Of a stretch of DNA of 64,000 nucleotides, positions 1 to 8,733 are shown piece by piece. The notes under the pieces are model-generated. The model did not search any database. It was not told the origin of the DNA and was given only the letters and a program-made list of their open reading frames with translations. The stretch is taken from NCBI GenBank assembly GCA_937897615.1, contig CALCNO010000049.1, forward strand, positions 1 through 64,000, read 5' to 3'. The first letter of the stretch is position 1. The number at the start of each line of letters is the position of its first letter. The translations under genes and the position numbers were made by a program. The stretch is from an uncultured Anaerolineaceae bacterium. GTDB taxonomy: Bacteria > Chloroflexota > Anaerolineae > Anaerolineales > Anaerolineaceae.

Positions 1-642
1 GTGCGTGTAGCAATCCAGGCACTGGCTGCGGTGATGGGGGGCACACAGTCTTTACACACCAATTCGATGGACGAAGCGCTGTGGCTGCCCACCGAGAAAT
101 CGGTGCGCACTGCGCTGCGCACACAGCAGATCATTGCTTATGAGTCCGGGGTGGGCGATACCATCGACCCCCTGGGTGGCTCTTATGCCATCGAGTACCT
201 TACGGATGAGATTGCTCGCCGCGCCATGCAGTACATTGAGCGCATAGATGGGTTGGGCGGTGCGTTGGCTTCCATCGAAAAAGGCTACATGCAGAACGAG
301 ATTCAGGATTCGGCCTACAAGTTCCAGAAGGAAGTGGAAAGTAAAGCACAGATCGTGGTGGGGGTCAATTCTTTCCAGGTGGAAGAAACTAAGGAACTGG
401 AACGCCTGAAGGTGGACCCGGCCATTGAAGAAAACCAGCGCCAGAATCTGGCACAGCTGCGCGTTGCCCGCGATGTGCATAAGGCACAGGAACTACTGGG
501 CCGTCTGGCAGTGGCAGCCAAAGGCAGCGATAACCTGATGCCTCTGTTCATTGAATGTGTGGAAAACGACCTTACCCTGGGCGAGATTTGTGGTGTGTTG
601 CGCCGGGAGTGGGGCGAATATCAACCCCCGGTGTGGGGATAG
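1..642 (+). CDS. mcmA1: Methylmalonyl-CoA mutase, large catalytic subunit (3' part)
   Basis: C-terminal 213 residues of the catalytic TIM-barrel chain of adenosylcobalamin-dependent methylmalonyl-CoA mutase, which interconverts succinyl-CoA and (R)-methylmalonyl-CoA. The family signature GGTQSLHTNS is at residues 13-22, followed by the LPTE and RTQQIIAYESG stretches and a DPLGGSY motif. The gene begins before the window; the GTG at base 1 is probably an internal valine codon. No B12-binding DxHxxG domain follows, so this is the split type with the cobalamin subunit encoded elsewhere. The epimerase gene starts 10 bp downstream, giving a propionate/methylmalonyl module. Identification is secure; only the true start is unknown. 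Confidence 0.92.
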   Translation: MRVAIQALAAVMGGTQSLHTNSMDEALWLPTEKSVRTALRTQQIIAYESGVGDTIDPLGGSYAIEYLTDEIARRAMQYIERIDGLGGALASIEKGYMQNEIQDSAYKFQKEVESKAQIVVGVNSFQVEETKELERLKVDPAIEENQRQNLAQLRVARDVHKAQELLGRLAVAAKGSDNLMPLFIECVENDLTLGEICGVLRREWGEYQPPVWG

Positions 643-652
643 GAGCAGCAAG

Positions 653-1060
653 ATGGCCAAGATCACAAAGATCAATCATGTGGCGGTAGTAGTATCCGAT
701 ATCGATGAGTCGCTCAAGTTCTGGCAGGACGGCATGGGGATCCGCCTGCAGCACATCGAGGATGTGCCCAGCCAGAAGGCGATGGTGGCTTTTCTCCCCG
801 TAGGCGAGACCGAAGTGGAATTGGTGCAGCCCACTGCACCGGATACCGGCGCTGCCAAGTTCCTGGCGGAACGAGGCGGGGGCATGCACCACCTGTGTTT
901 TGAGGTGGACGATATTGTGGGGATGCTGGCAGACCTCAAGGCAAAGGGCGTGCGCCTCATTAACGAAGAGCCGCAGGTATTGCCCGGGCGCAAAATGGCC
1001 TTTGTGCATCCCAAAAGCACCGGCGGGGTGCTGGTGGAGCTATACGAGGTAACAAAATAA
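653..1060 (+). CDS. mce: Methylmalonyl-CoA epimerase
   Basis: A 135-residue VOC/glyoxalase-fold protein that racemises (R)- and (S)-methylmalonyl-CoA and so connects the mutase upstream to propionyl-CoA metabolism. Metal-ligand positions of the family are visible: His in the N-terminal INHVAVVV strand, Glu in VELVQP, His in GGMHHLCFEVDD and Glu in the C-terminal VELYEV. The ATG at 653 is chosen over an in-frame upstream ATG at 551, which lies inside the mutase gene; AGGAGC lies just upstream of 653. The length matches the family. A strong terminator follows at once. Confidence 0.93.
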   Translation: MAKITKINHVAVVVSDIDESLKFWQDGMGIRLQHIEDVPSQKAMVAFLPVGETEVELVQPTAPDTGAAKFLAERGGGMHHLCFEVDDIVGMLADLKAKGVRLINEEPQVLPGRKMAFVHPKSTGGVLVELYEVTK

Positions 1061-1065
1061 ATGCA

Positions 1066-1096
1066 AACGGCAGGCCCAAGGCCTGCCGTTTTTTTT
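1066..1096 (+). terminator. Intrinsic terminator after mce
   Basis: A perfect 11-bp inverted repeat (1066-1076 with 1080-1090) with a 3-nt loop is followed by a run of eight T's. It ends the mutase-epimerase transcript; the convergent MFS gene ends just beyond it. Confidence 0.9.
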
Positions 1097-1114
1097 GAAC
1101 TTTGCGCGGTGAAA

Positions 1115-2452
1115 TTAAGCCGCTGCCTTTACCATTTCAGCTTCTTCTTTTTGCGCCACTTCTGTACCACGTTCGATGTTCACTTTGGAGAGCACAAAAA
1201 TGCCCACGCCAAAGAAGACGATCAGCGAGGCGATGCTCAAACGCGATTCGTTCATCAGGCGCGAGATCACGGCAAAGATGGCCGGGCCGAGAATGGAGGC
1301 AAACTTTTCAAACACGCTGAAGAACCCATAGAACTCGGCGGATTTGCTCTTGGGCATCATGCGGCCGATCATCGAACGCGAAAGCGCCTGGCTGCCTCCC
1401 TGTACGGTGGCAACCGCGGCGCCCAGTGCCCAGAACTGCCATTCGTGGTACATAAAATACCCCACCACGGCGATGATGGAATAAATGATCAGGCTGAGAT
1501 AGATGGCTTTTTTGAGTCCTATCTTTTTGGGCAGCCAGCCAAAGAGCATGGCAAACGGCGCTGCCAAAAATTGCACCATCAACAGTGTGCCAATGAGGGT
1601 GGTATCGCTGAACTGAAGCTCTTTGCCATACGCGGTGGCCATGGTGATGATGGTGCCGATGCCGTTGGCATAGATCCAGAAGGCCAGCAGGCCGATGGAA
1701 AGGTCGCGGTATTTCTTTAATTCCGAGAAGGTTTTGCCCAGGCGTTTGAAGCTGGCCTGCACCGGGCGCAGTCCTGCTTCGCCTTCGTCAATGCGCCGCT
1801 CGGGTTCCTTTACCTTGAATAGCAACGGCAGTGAGAACACAAACCACCAGATGGCTACCGTAACAAATGAGAGGCGCGTCATCAATCCTGCTCCCACGGG
1901 GAGGAACTTGGGCAGGAACATGATCATCACCAGGTTGACCGCCAGCAGAATACCGCCGCCGATGTACCCCATCATATAGCCTTTTGAAGAGACCTGGTCG
2001 ATCTCATCAGCGCGGGCGACGTGGGGCAGGAGGGCATCGTAATACACCAGGCTGCCGGCAAAACCGATATTGGCAAAAACAAAAATGACCGAAGCCAGGA
2101 ACCAATCACCGGGCTGGTTGGGCAGGAAGAGCAGTGCAGTGGCAATGACGCCCAGCACCATAAAGAAGGCCAGGAATTTCTTTTTGGAGCCGCGGAAGTC
2201 GGCAATGGCGCCGAGGATAGGGCTGATGATGGCTGCAATGAGCGCTGCCAGCGAGGTGGTAAACCCCCAGCGCGAGGTCATCATTGCCGGCGAATCGCCA
2301 GCAGAACCCAGCGTGGCATAGTAGACGGGCAGGACGGCGGCCATCATGGTGGTGGCAAAAGCAGAATTGGCCCAGTCGTACATCGTCCAGGCGCGGATAT
2401 CGATACGGTGTTTTTTCTCTTCAGGGGTAAGTGCTTGCGGATTTTTTGCCAT
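1115..2452 (-). CDS. MFS transporter, UMF1/Atg22-like family
   Basis: A 445-residue polytopic membrane protein with about 12 hydrophobic segments. The N-terminal MYDWANSAFATT motif is characteristic of the UMF1 (Atg22-like) branch of the major facilitator superfamily, whose bacterial substrates are mostly unknown. A longer reading begins at 2473, but the ATG at 2452 is preceded by AAAGGTGA at good spacing and is preferred. The gene is monocistronic, convergent with mce and divergent from uvrA. The C-terminus is rich in Glu, Lys and Ala. The family assignment is good; no substrate can be read from the sequence. Confidence 0.85.
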   Translation of the reverse strand: MAKNPQALTPEEKKHRIDIRAWTMYDWANSAFATTMMAAVLPVYYATLGSAGDSPAMMTSRWGFTTSLAALIAAIISPILGAIADFRGSKKKFLAFFMVLGVIATALLFLPNQPGDWFLASVIFVFANIGFAGSLVYYDALLPHVARADEIDQVSSKGYMMGYIGGGILLAVNLVMIMFLPKFLPVGAGLMTRLSFVTVAIWWFVFSLPLLFKVKEPERRIDEGEAGLRPVQASFKRLGKTFSELKKYRDLSIGLLAFWIYANGIGTIITMATAYGKELQFSDTTLIGTLLMVQFLAAPFAMLFGWLPKKIGLKKAIYLSLIIYSIIAVVGYFMYHEWQFWALGAAVATVQGGSQALSRSMIGRMMPKSKSAEFYGFFSVFEKFASILGPAIFAVISRLMNESRLSIASLIVFFGVGIFVLSKVNIERGTEVAQKEEAEMVKAAA

Positions 2453-2632
2453 AGGATCACCTTTCATTTGCAAGATGCGTTAATTATACAGAGATGCTCT
2501 TTAATTGGGTGTTAATGTTTAGTTAAGTGATTTACCTGCCATTGCGGCTAATCAGCAGGGTGTATACTGTATCCTCACTGTTTCAGGGCGCAACCCTGAT
2601 TCAGAACTATGCTCATTTGCCGGGCATTGTGA

Positions 2633-2638
2633 TACAAT
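2633..2638 (+). promoter_or_regulatory. Possible -10 element of uvrA
   Basis: TACAAT lies 34 bp before the uvrA start codon in the 220-bp gap between the divergent MFS and uvrA genes. No convincing -35 is seen at 16-18 bp, and no GAAC(N4)GTTC SOS box is present in this gap. Confidence 0.35.
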
Positions 2639-2672
2639 AACAATAGAAAATCTATTCTAAAACAGGTTACCT

Positions 2673-5561
2673 ATGACACAAAACTGTATTCGCGTCGTTG
2701 GCGCTCGCTCTCACAACCTCAAAAACATCACCGTAGAAATCCCGCGCGACAAGCTGGTGGTGATCACCGGCCTTTCCGGCTCCGGTAAATCTTCGCTGGC
2801 GTTTGATACCATTTTTGCTGAAGGGCAGCGGCGCTATGTGGAATCGCTTTCGGCGTATGCGCGCCAGTTTTTGGGGCAGATGGAAAAGCCGGACGTGGAT
2901 TACATTGACGGCCTTTCTCCGGCAGTGTCCATTGACCAGAAGGCCACCTCACACAACCCGCGCTCGACCGTTGGTACAGTAACTGAGATTTATGACTATC
3001 TGCGTTTGTTGTTTGCGCGCATTGGCGTGCCGCATTGCCCCATTTGCGGGCGAGTGGTGGTCAAACAATCGGCGCAGGAGATCGTGGATAAGGTGCTGGC
3101 CTTACCGCAGGGCACCAAGCTGCTGATCCTGGCGCCGGTGGTGCGCGCCCGCAAGGGCACTTACCAGGCGGTCTTTGAAGAAGTGCGCAAGGCCGGTTTT
3201 GCCCGCGTGCGTGTGGATGGCACGGTGTACTCGCTGGACGATGAGATCACTCTGGATCGCTACAAAATCCATACCATTGAAGCAGTGGTGGATCGCCTTG
3301 TGGTTTCGGCTACTGAAGACAGCAGCGAAGAGAAGACCGTGCTCTCGCGTGTGACCGACTCGGTGGAGACGGCCCTCAAAGTGGGTGAGGGCTACATGAC
3401 CATCCAGAACCTCTCCGTGGAACCTCCGGTTGACCTGTTCTTTTCGGAACACCTGGCCTGCCCGGAGCATGGCATCAGCCTGCCGGAGATCGAGCCGCGT
3501 ACCTTCTCGTTCAACACACCACACGGTGCCTGCCCCGATTGCCAGGGGTTAGGCAGCCGGCTGGAGATCGACCCTGACCTGCTGCTCCCCGACCCGGAGC
3601 GTTCGCTCAACGAAGGCGCCATTGCGGCGCTTGAATGGAATGGGCCACGCGAGCAGGGAGGCTATTACTGGCACATGGTGGAGGCGGTGGCGCGCCAGAA
3701 CCGAATTGATCTGGATGCGCCGCTGAAGGATATCCCGCCGGAAAAACTTCACCTCATTCTCTACGGCACCGGCGGCGAACAGGTGAACGTTACGCTCGAA
3801 GGGCGCAATGAACGCAAGACCAGCTTCAACACCGCTTTCGAGGGGGTAATCCCCAACCTGGAGCGGCGCTACCGCGAAACGCAATCCGAGTACGTGCGCG
3901 GCAAGATCAGCGAGTATATGACCGACCGGCCCTGCCCCACCTGCAAGGGAGAGCGCCTGCGCCCGGAGGCGCTGGCCGTGACCGTGCTGGACAAGAATAT
4001 CAACGAGGTGACCAGGTGGCCGGTGAATCGCACGCTGGAGTTTGCGCGCGAGCTGGCAAAGCCGCAAGCCTTAAGCGCAAAGGAAGCAACGATTGCTGAA
4101 AGGCTGCTCAAGGAAATTAATGCGCGCCTGGGTTTCTTGGTGGACGTGGGGCTGGAATACCTGACCCTCAGCCGTTCGGCGGGTTCGCTTTCCGGCGGCG
4201 AGGCGCAGCGCATCCGCCTGGCCACACAGATCGGCTCGCGCCTGATGGGTGTGCTCTACGTGCTGGACGAACCCTCCATTGGCTTGCACCCGCGCGACAA
4301 CTCGCGCTTGCTGGAAACCCTCAAGCACCTGCGCGATATTGGCAACTCGGTGCTGGTGGTGGAGCATGACGAAGAGACCATCCGTGCCGCGGATTGGATC
4401 CTCGACCTGGGCCCGGGAGCAGGCGAACATGGCGGGCGCGTGGTGGCTGAAGGCACGGTGACCGATATTCTGGCTCACCCGCACAGTCTGACAGGTGCTT
4501 ACCTTTCCGGGCGCAAAAAAGTTCCCATGCCCAAAAAACTGCACCCGCGCAATGGCAAGTACCTCAAGATCATTGGCGCACGGGCCAATAACTTAAAGAA
4601 TATAGATGTAGAAATCCCGTTGGGGCAGTTCGTTTGCATCACCGGCGTTTCTGGTTCCGGCAAATCCACGTTGATGGTGGATATCCTCTACAATGTGCTG
4701 GCGCGAGAATTGAACCGTGCCCACACCCAGCCCGGCGACCACGAGCGCGTGGAAGGGCTGGAGTACCTGGATAAAGTGATCAACATTGACCAGTCACCCA
4801 TTGGACGCACGCCGCGTTCCAACCCCGGCACATACACAGGTATGTTTGATGAAATCCGTACCCTGTTTGCCAGCCTGTCTGAGAGCAAAATGCGCGGCTA
4901 TAAAGCCGGGCGCTTCTCCTTCAATGTGCATGGTGGCCGCTGCGAGGCCTGCCAGGGGCAGGGCCAGCTGCGCATCGAGATGCAATTCCTGCCGGATATT
5001 TACGTGCCCTGCGATGTGTGCCACGGCGCGCGCTTCAACCGCGAAACCCTGCAGGTGAAGTTCAAGGGATTGTCCATCGCCGATGTACTGGATACCACGG
5101 TAGAAAAAGGATTGGATTTGTTCGCCAACATTCCCGGCATTGTCAACAAGCTGAAGACTCTTAACGAAGTTGGCCTGGGGTATATCAAGATTGGACAACC
5201 GGCCACCACGCTTTCAGGCGGTGAGGCGCAGCGGGTAAAACTGGCTAAGGAACTTTCACGGCGGGCTACCGGCAGAACCTTGTATGTGTTGGATGAACCC
5301 AGCGTGGGCCTGCACGCTGCCGATGTGCACATGCTCATCGAGGTGCTGCAGAAGCTGGTGGATGCCGGCAACTCGGTGCTGATCATTGAGCACAATCTGG
5401 ATATCATCAAGGTGGCTGATACGATCATTGACCTGGGCCCTGAAGGTGGGGATCAGGGCGGCAGGCTGGTGGGCAGCGGCACCCCCCGCGAAATCTGCGA
5501 GATCCCGGAATCCTATACCGGCCAGTTTCTCAAAGAATATCTGGCACTGCACGGCCAGTAA
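2673..5561 (+). CDS. uvrA: Excinuclease ABC subunit A (UvrA)
   Basis: The 962-residue damage-recognition ATPase of nucleotide excision repair. Two ABC ATPase modules are complete. The first P-loop GLSGSGKS is at residues 33-40 and the second, GVSGSGKS, is near residue 655. Two LSGGEAQR signatures are each followed by a YVLDEPS Walker B. Cys pairs of the zinc modules are seen (CPIC, CPDC, CPTC, and the CEAC...CDVC module typical of UvrA). The length fits the family. The gene stands alone, not with uvrB or uvrC, and ends at a strong terminator. Confidence 0.98.
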   Translation: MTQNCIRVVGARSHNLKNITVEIPRDKLVVITGLSGSGKSSLAFDTIFAEGQRRYVESLSAYARQFLGQMEKPDVDYIDGLSPAVSIDQKATSHNPRSTVGTVTEIYDYLRLLFARIGVPHCPICGRVVVKQSAQEIVDKVLALPQGTKLLILAPVVRARKGTYQAVFEEVRKAGFARVRVDGTVYSLDDEITLDRYKIHTIEAVVDRLVVSATEDSSEEKTVLSRVTDSVETALKVGEGYMTIQNLSVEPPVDLFFSEHLACPEHGISLPEIEPRTFSFNTPHGACPDCQGLGSRLEIDPDLLLPDPERSLNEGAIAALEWNGPREQGGYYWHMVEAVARQNRIDLDAPLKDIPPEKLHLILYGTGGEQVNVTLEGRNERKTSFNTAFEGVIPNLERRYRETQSEYVRGKISEYMTDRPCPTCKGERLRPEALAVTVLDKNINEVTRWPVNRTLEFARELAKPQALSAKEATIAERLLKEINARLGFLVDVGLEYLTLSRSAGSLSGGEAQRIRLATQIGSRLMGVLYVLDEPSIGLHPRDNSRLLETLKHLRDIGNSVLVVEHDEETIRAADWILDLGPGAGEHGGRVVAEGTVTDILAHPHSLTGAYLSGRKKVPMPKKLHPRNGKYLKIIGARANNLKNIDVEIPLGQFVCITGVSGSGKSTLMVDILYNVLARELNRAHTQPGDHERVEGLEYLDKVINIDQSPIGRTPRSNPGTYTGMFDEIRTLFASLSESKMRGYKAGRFSFNVHGGRCEACQGQGQLRIEMQFLPDIYVPCDVCHGARFNRETLQVKFKGLSIADVLDTTVEKGLDLFANIPGIVNKLKTLNEVGLGYIKIGQPATTLSGGEAQRVKLAKELSRRATGRTLYVLDEPSVGLHAADVHMLIEVLQKLVDAGNSVLIIEHNLDIIKVADTIIDLGPEGGDQGGRLVGSGTPREICEIPESYTGQFLKEYLALHGQ

Positions 5562-5573
5562 GCTGGCAGAAGC

Positions 5574-5601
5574 AACAACCGCCCGAAAGGGCGGTTGTTT
5601 T
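5574..5601 (+). terminator. Intrinsic terminator after uvrA
   Basis: A perfect 11-bp stem (5574-5584 with 5589-5599) is closed by a GAAA tetraloop and followed by a short T run. It separates uvrA from the convergent MerR gene. Confidence 0.88.
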
Positions 5602-5608
5602 GTGTGGA

Positions 5609-6367
5609 TCATGCTCTGGAACAGTAGATTTGGATAGCTTCTGAAAAGAACTCGGCCAATCCGGGGGCCACTTTTTCGTAAAAACTGCGGAAGCGCGGGT
5701 CTTCCACGTACATTTGGCCCAGCCCGGAAAGAATTTCCGGTGTGCAATCGTAGAAGAAATTGATGTGTTCCTGCCACTGGCGCACCAGACCCTGTACGGC
5801 CGGGGATGCCGGGTCTTGCCCCATTGCGTCCCTCAGCGCCAGGGTGATGCGTTCCCCGTTGTGCATCAGTTGATTGCGTTCGGCGGCGGAGAGCGCCTTG
5901 TATCTGCGGTTGGATTCTTTGACGATCTCAGGGCCCCATTTTTCGGCAGCTTCCTTTTCGTAGGCGGCCTGTTGCTCATCTGAAATGCCATTAAAGTATT
6001 CTGAATGGGTCATTGTTCTGTTTCCTTTTATCTGTTCAATGGTTTTTTCGATAGTGGCCAGCAGGGTGCGCATTTGCTCCAGCTTTCCCTGAACGGCCTG
6101 TCGATGCTGGGTGAGCGCGGCAAGAAAATCAAAGTTAGGATTGTCCAGGATGGCTTTGATCTTTTCCAGCTCGAACCCCATCTCTTTGTAGAAGAGGATT
6201 TGCTGCAGCCGCAGTATGGCAGTGTTGTCGTAGGTGCGGTAATTGTTGCCTTCCTGCCGGGCCGGGGTTAACAGCCCGATCTGGTCGTAGTAGTGCAGTG
6301 TGCGCACACTGACTCTGGCTGCCTGTGCCAACTGGCGGATGCTGAGAGACTGCTGTTGGTTAACCAT
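5609..6367 (-). CDS. MerR-family regulator with TipAS-like ligand domain
   Basis: A 252-residue two-domain regulator. Residues about 8-75 form the MerR winged helix (SIRQLAQAARVSVRTLHYYDQIGLL, then YRTYD), followed by a dimerisation helix to about residue 115. Residues about 125-250 match the TipAS antibiotic-recognition domain found in TipAL, Mta and SkgA-type regulators, which bind peptide antibiotics or other amphipathic ligands. Such proteins usually activate their own promoter and sometimes an efflux gene. Its promoter has the 19-bp spacer expected for MerR control (see 6374-6404). The start codon lies 6 nt after the -10 with no Shine-Dalgarno, so the mRNA is probably leaderless. No obvious resistance gene is adjacent, so the target may be itself only. 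Confidence 0.88.
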   Translation of the reverse strand: MVNQQQSLSIRQLAQAARVSVRTLHYYDQIGLLTPARQEGNNYRTYDNTAILRLQQILFYKEMGFELEKIKAILDNPNFDFLAALTQHRQAVQGKLEQMRTLLATIEKTIEQIKGNRTMTHSEYFNGISDEQQAAYEKEAAEKWGPEIVKESNRRYKALSAAERNQLMHNGERITLALRDAMGQDPASPAVQGLVRQWQEHINFFYDCTPEILSGLGQMYVEDPRFRSFYEKVAPGLAEFFSEAIQIYCSRA

Positions 6368-6373
6368 GACAGC

Positions 6374-6404
6374 AGTATAAACGATGACGTAACGTTAATG
6401 TCAA
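6374..6404 (-). promoter_or_regulatory. MerR-type autoregulated promoter with 19-bp spacer
   Basis: Read on the minus strand: TTGACA (6404-6399), exactly 19 bp, then TATACT (6379-6374). MerR regulators untwist over-long 19-20 bp spacers. The spacer holds the perfect palindrome TAACGTTA, inside a wider imperfect dyad TGAC...GTCA, as expected for the operator. The ATG begins 6 nt after the -10. Confidence 0.85.
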
Positions 6405-6414
6405 GAGGGAATTA

Positions 6415-7296
6415 TCAGTTCCGGGATGCAAACCAGGCTTGCTGTGCAGCAGTTGGCTGCATTCTCTCAAAGACAAGCGGCAGGTTTTGCTCTTCCTCAT
6501 ACACCAGCACGGGGATATCCGCCAGGGTGCGCAGTTGCCTCTCCGGCGCGATGCGCTCCTGCAAGTGAAACGGGTAGCCATAGCCGGGGGGCAGCAGGCG
6601 AATTGCGTTCACTGAGAAGAGCGAAAGATACGTCGCGCTGAGAACGCATTGGAAGAGGAAGATGCGATGCAACTGATCGTTGCAAAACTCGGCCATAAAG
6701 CCTGCGTCATTTGCAAGTGCATGAAGGTTGCGCAGGGCGCGGGTCAGCACGCCGGTTTGGGGTTCCACGCAGAAGCAGTGGCTGTTGAAATAGGGCAGGA
6801 TAGCTTGTTCATCCACAAACGAGTGGATCGGGGTTGTGGGCGTGGCGCCGCATTGCTGGTAAATCGCATTCCAAAAGCCATCCAGCGGCTGACTGGCAGG
6901 CTGCCCCACATTGCGGATGTGTACAGGGCGTAATGCGGCTTTCAGATGCCCTTCCAAAACCAACTGCTGCGGTTCGTTCAGGATCAGGCAGCACGGATCG
7001 ATCCAGATCAGGCTGTGGGTCAGTTTGGCGGCGCTGTTCTCTGCTTGTGCCCAGGCGCAGGCTTTGGCCGCAAAAAAATAGCCGGGGTTGGCGGGCACTT
7101 CTTCAATCTGGTGGAACTGTGCGTTTTTCCAGGCTTCGGGGATTGCGGAGGAAAAACCGGGTGGGGTAAAGACCCAAAACGACGCGTGGGACAACTGCCC
7201 GCCAAACTGGCGCAGGCTCTCCAGCAGCAGCTTCGCGCCGCGTAATTCGCTTTCGTCACTGGCGATGGTAAAAAAGATCGGAGCCTGCTTATCCAT
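6415..7296 (-). CDS. Uncharacterised protein, possibly glycosyltransferase-like
   Basis: A 293-residue soluble protein not recognised with confidence. There is no signal peptide or membrane segment. The N-terminus (PIFFTIASDESELRGAKLLLESLR) and the central SLIWIDPCCLILNEP segment recall the nucleotide-sugar-binding half of GT-A glycosyltransferases, where an acidic residue follows a hydrophobic strand, but a clean DxD is absent. It starts 15 bp after ugd with a strong AAAGGAGGG ribosome-binding site, so the two are co-transcribed. A role in handling UDP-sugars or surface glycans would fit; this is inference from context. Confidence 0.6.
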   Translation of the reverse strand: MDKQAPIFFTIASDESELRGAKLLLESLRQFGGQLSHASFWVFTPPGFSSAIPEAWKNAQFHQIEEVPANPGYFFAAKACAWAQAENSAAKLTHSLIWIDPCCLILNEPQQLVLEGHLKAALRPVHIRNVGQPASQPLDGFWNAIYQQCGATPTTPIHSFVDEQAILPYFNSHCFCVEPQTGVLTRALRNLHALANDAGFMAEFCNDQLHRIFLFQCVLSATYLSLFSVNAIRLLPPGYGYPFHLQERIAPERQLRTLADIPVLVYEEEQNLPLVFERMQPTAAQQAWFASRN

Positions 7297-7311
7297 TGCA
7301 CGCCCTCCTTT

Positions 7312-8625
7312 TTACTGGTTTTGTATGTTGCCGCGTCCAACCCCCATGTAGGTGAAGCCAAGTGCTTTGAGGGCCGCAGCATCCCACAGGTTGCGCCCAT
7401 CAAGGATGACGGGCTGCTGCATCAAGGTTTTCACTTTGGCAAAATCGAGCTGCTTGAATTCGTTCCATTCGGTAGCCAGGATCAGCGCATCGGCGTGTTC
7501 CGCCACCTGATAGGGGTTATCGCACAGAGTAACATTTTTGAGCACCTTGGCGGCGTTTTCCATTGCCTGAGGGTCGTAGGCGCAGATGTGCGCACCCTCG
7601 TTCTGCAGCAGGTGGATGATCTCGAGCGCAGCGGCGTCCCGGATATCATCGGTATTGGGTTTAAAGGAAATTCCCAAAATGCCGATGGTTTTATCATTGA
7701 GCGAACGCAATGCTTTGCGCAGTTTCATCACAGCGCGGCGGCGCTGGTTGCGGTTGATCTCCATCACAGCCTGGAGCATCTGCGGTTGTGTGCCGTGCAG
7801 CACAGCCATGTGTTCAAGGGCTTTCACATCCTTTGGAAAACAGGAGCCGCCCCAGCCCAGCCCGGCATCCAAAAAGGCGTGGCCGATGCGTTTGTCATAT
7901 CCCATCCCGAGCGCCACTTCTTTCACGTCTGCTCCCAGTTCCTCACACATATTGCCGATCTCGTTGATGAAGGAAATACGGGTGGCCAGGAAGGCGTTGC
8001 TGGCATACTTGATCATCTCAGCGGTACGCAGATCGGTGATCATTACTGTGCAGCGCAGCGGCTGGTAAAGCGAGGCCACTCTGTTGGCCGCATTGCGGTC
8101 TTCAGAGCCAAGCACCACGCGGTCAGGGTTCATAAAGTCGTTGATTGCAGAGCCTTCACGCAGGAATTCCGGGTTCGAAACCACCGAAAACTCCAGTGGT
8201 TTACCCGCGCGGCGCTTTTGAATTACCTCTGCCACCCAATCGCCGGTGCCCACCGGCACCGTGGATTTATTGATCACCAAAATGGGATGCTCCACCAGGT
8301 CCGCAATGCGCTCGGCAGCCTGGCGCACGTATTGTAGATCAGCTTCGCCGTCATTGCCTGAGGGAGTGCCTACGGCAATAAAGGCGTATTCAGCGTCTTT
8401 AAGAGCCTCTTCATAGCTCATGGTAAAGGAAAGTCGCCCGGCCTGCACATTCTGTTTGACAAGCTGTTCCAGGCCAGGTTCGTATATGGGCATCACACCG
8501 TTCTTGAGGTTATTCACCCGGTTGGGGTCCACATCCAGGCAGGTAACGTTGTTGCCCAGGTCGGCAAAGCAAGTGCCCGTCACTAACCCTACATAACCAG
8601 TACCCACGACGCATAGTTTACTCAT
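7312..8625 (-). CDS. ugd: UDP-glucose 6-dehydrogenase
   Basis: A 437-residue NAD-dependent enzyme oxidising UDP-glucose to UDP-glucuronate, a precursor of acidic surface polysaccharides. The N-terminal Rossmann motif CVVGTGYVGLVTG is at the start. The catalytic Cys lies in GGSCFPKD near residue 263, and the C-terminal UDP-binding domain has GISFKPNTDDIRDA. An in-frame ATG at 8718 would add 31 residues, but the ATG at 8625 has a GGGAG site at proper spacing and begins directly at the Rossmann strand. The downstream unknown gene (6415-7296) is in the same operon. UDP-N-acetyl sugar dehydrogenases are related, but the overall pattern favours Ugd. Confidence 0.93.
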   Translation of the reverse strand: MSKLCVVGTGYVGLVTGTCFADLGNNVTCLDVDPNRVNNLKNGVMPIYEPGLEQLVKQNVQAGRLSFTMSYEEALKDAEYAFIAVGTPSGNDGEADLQYVRQAAERIADLVEHPILVINKSTVPVGTGDWVAEVIQKRRAGKPLEFSVVSNPEFLREGSAINDFMNPDRVVLGSEDRNAANRVASLYQPLRCTVMITDLRTAEMIKYASNAFLATRISFINEIGNMCEELGADVKEVALGMGYDKRIGHAFLDAGLGWGGSCFPKDVKALEHMAVLHGTQPQMLQAVMEINRNQRRRAVMKLRKALRSLNDKTIGILGISFKPNTDDIRDAAALEIIHLLQNEGAHICAYDPQAMENAAKVLKNVTLCDNPYQVAEHADALILATEWNEFKQLDFAKVKTLMQQPVILDGRNLWDAAALKALGFTYMGVGRGNIQNQ

Positions 8626-8697
8626 GCAATACTCCCTGTAATGACTAGTTTGTCTTAATTCTACCATGCGGGTTAGCGCGGCGTTTGCCGGAGCCTG

Positions 8698-8703
8698 TAT
8701 AAT
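8698..8703 (+). promoter_or_regulatory. -10 element of folD
   Basis: A consensus TATAAT lies 30 bp before the folD start in the 108-bp divergent gap with ugd. The -35 region is weak. Confidence 0.55.
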
Positions 8704-8733
8704 GAAAAGAGACAACATCGTAAAGGAGGAAAA

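Noticed and set aside
7321..8337. A 338-codon open frame on the plus strand
   Set aside because: Antisense to ugd, which has all catalytic motifs.
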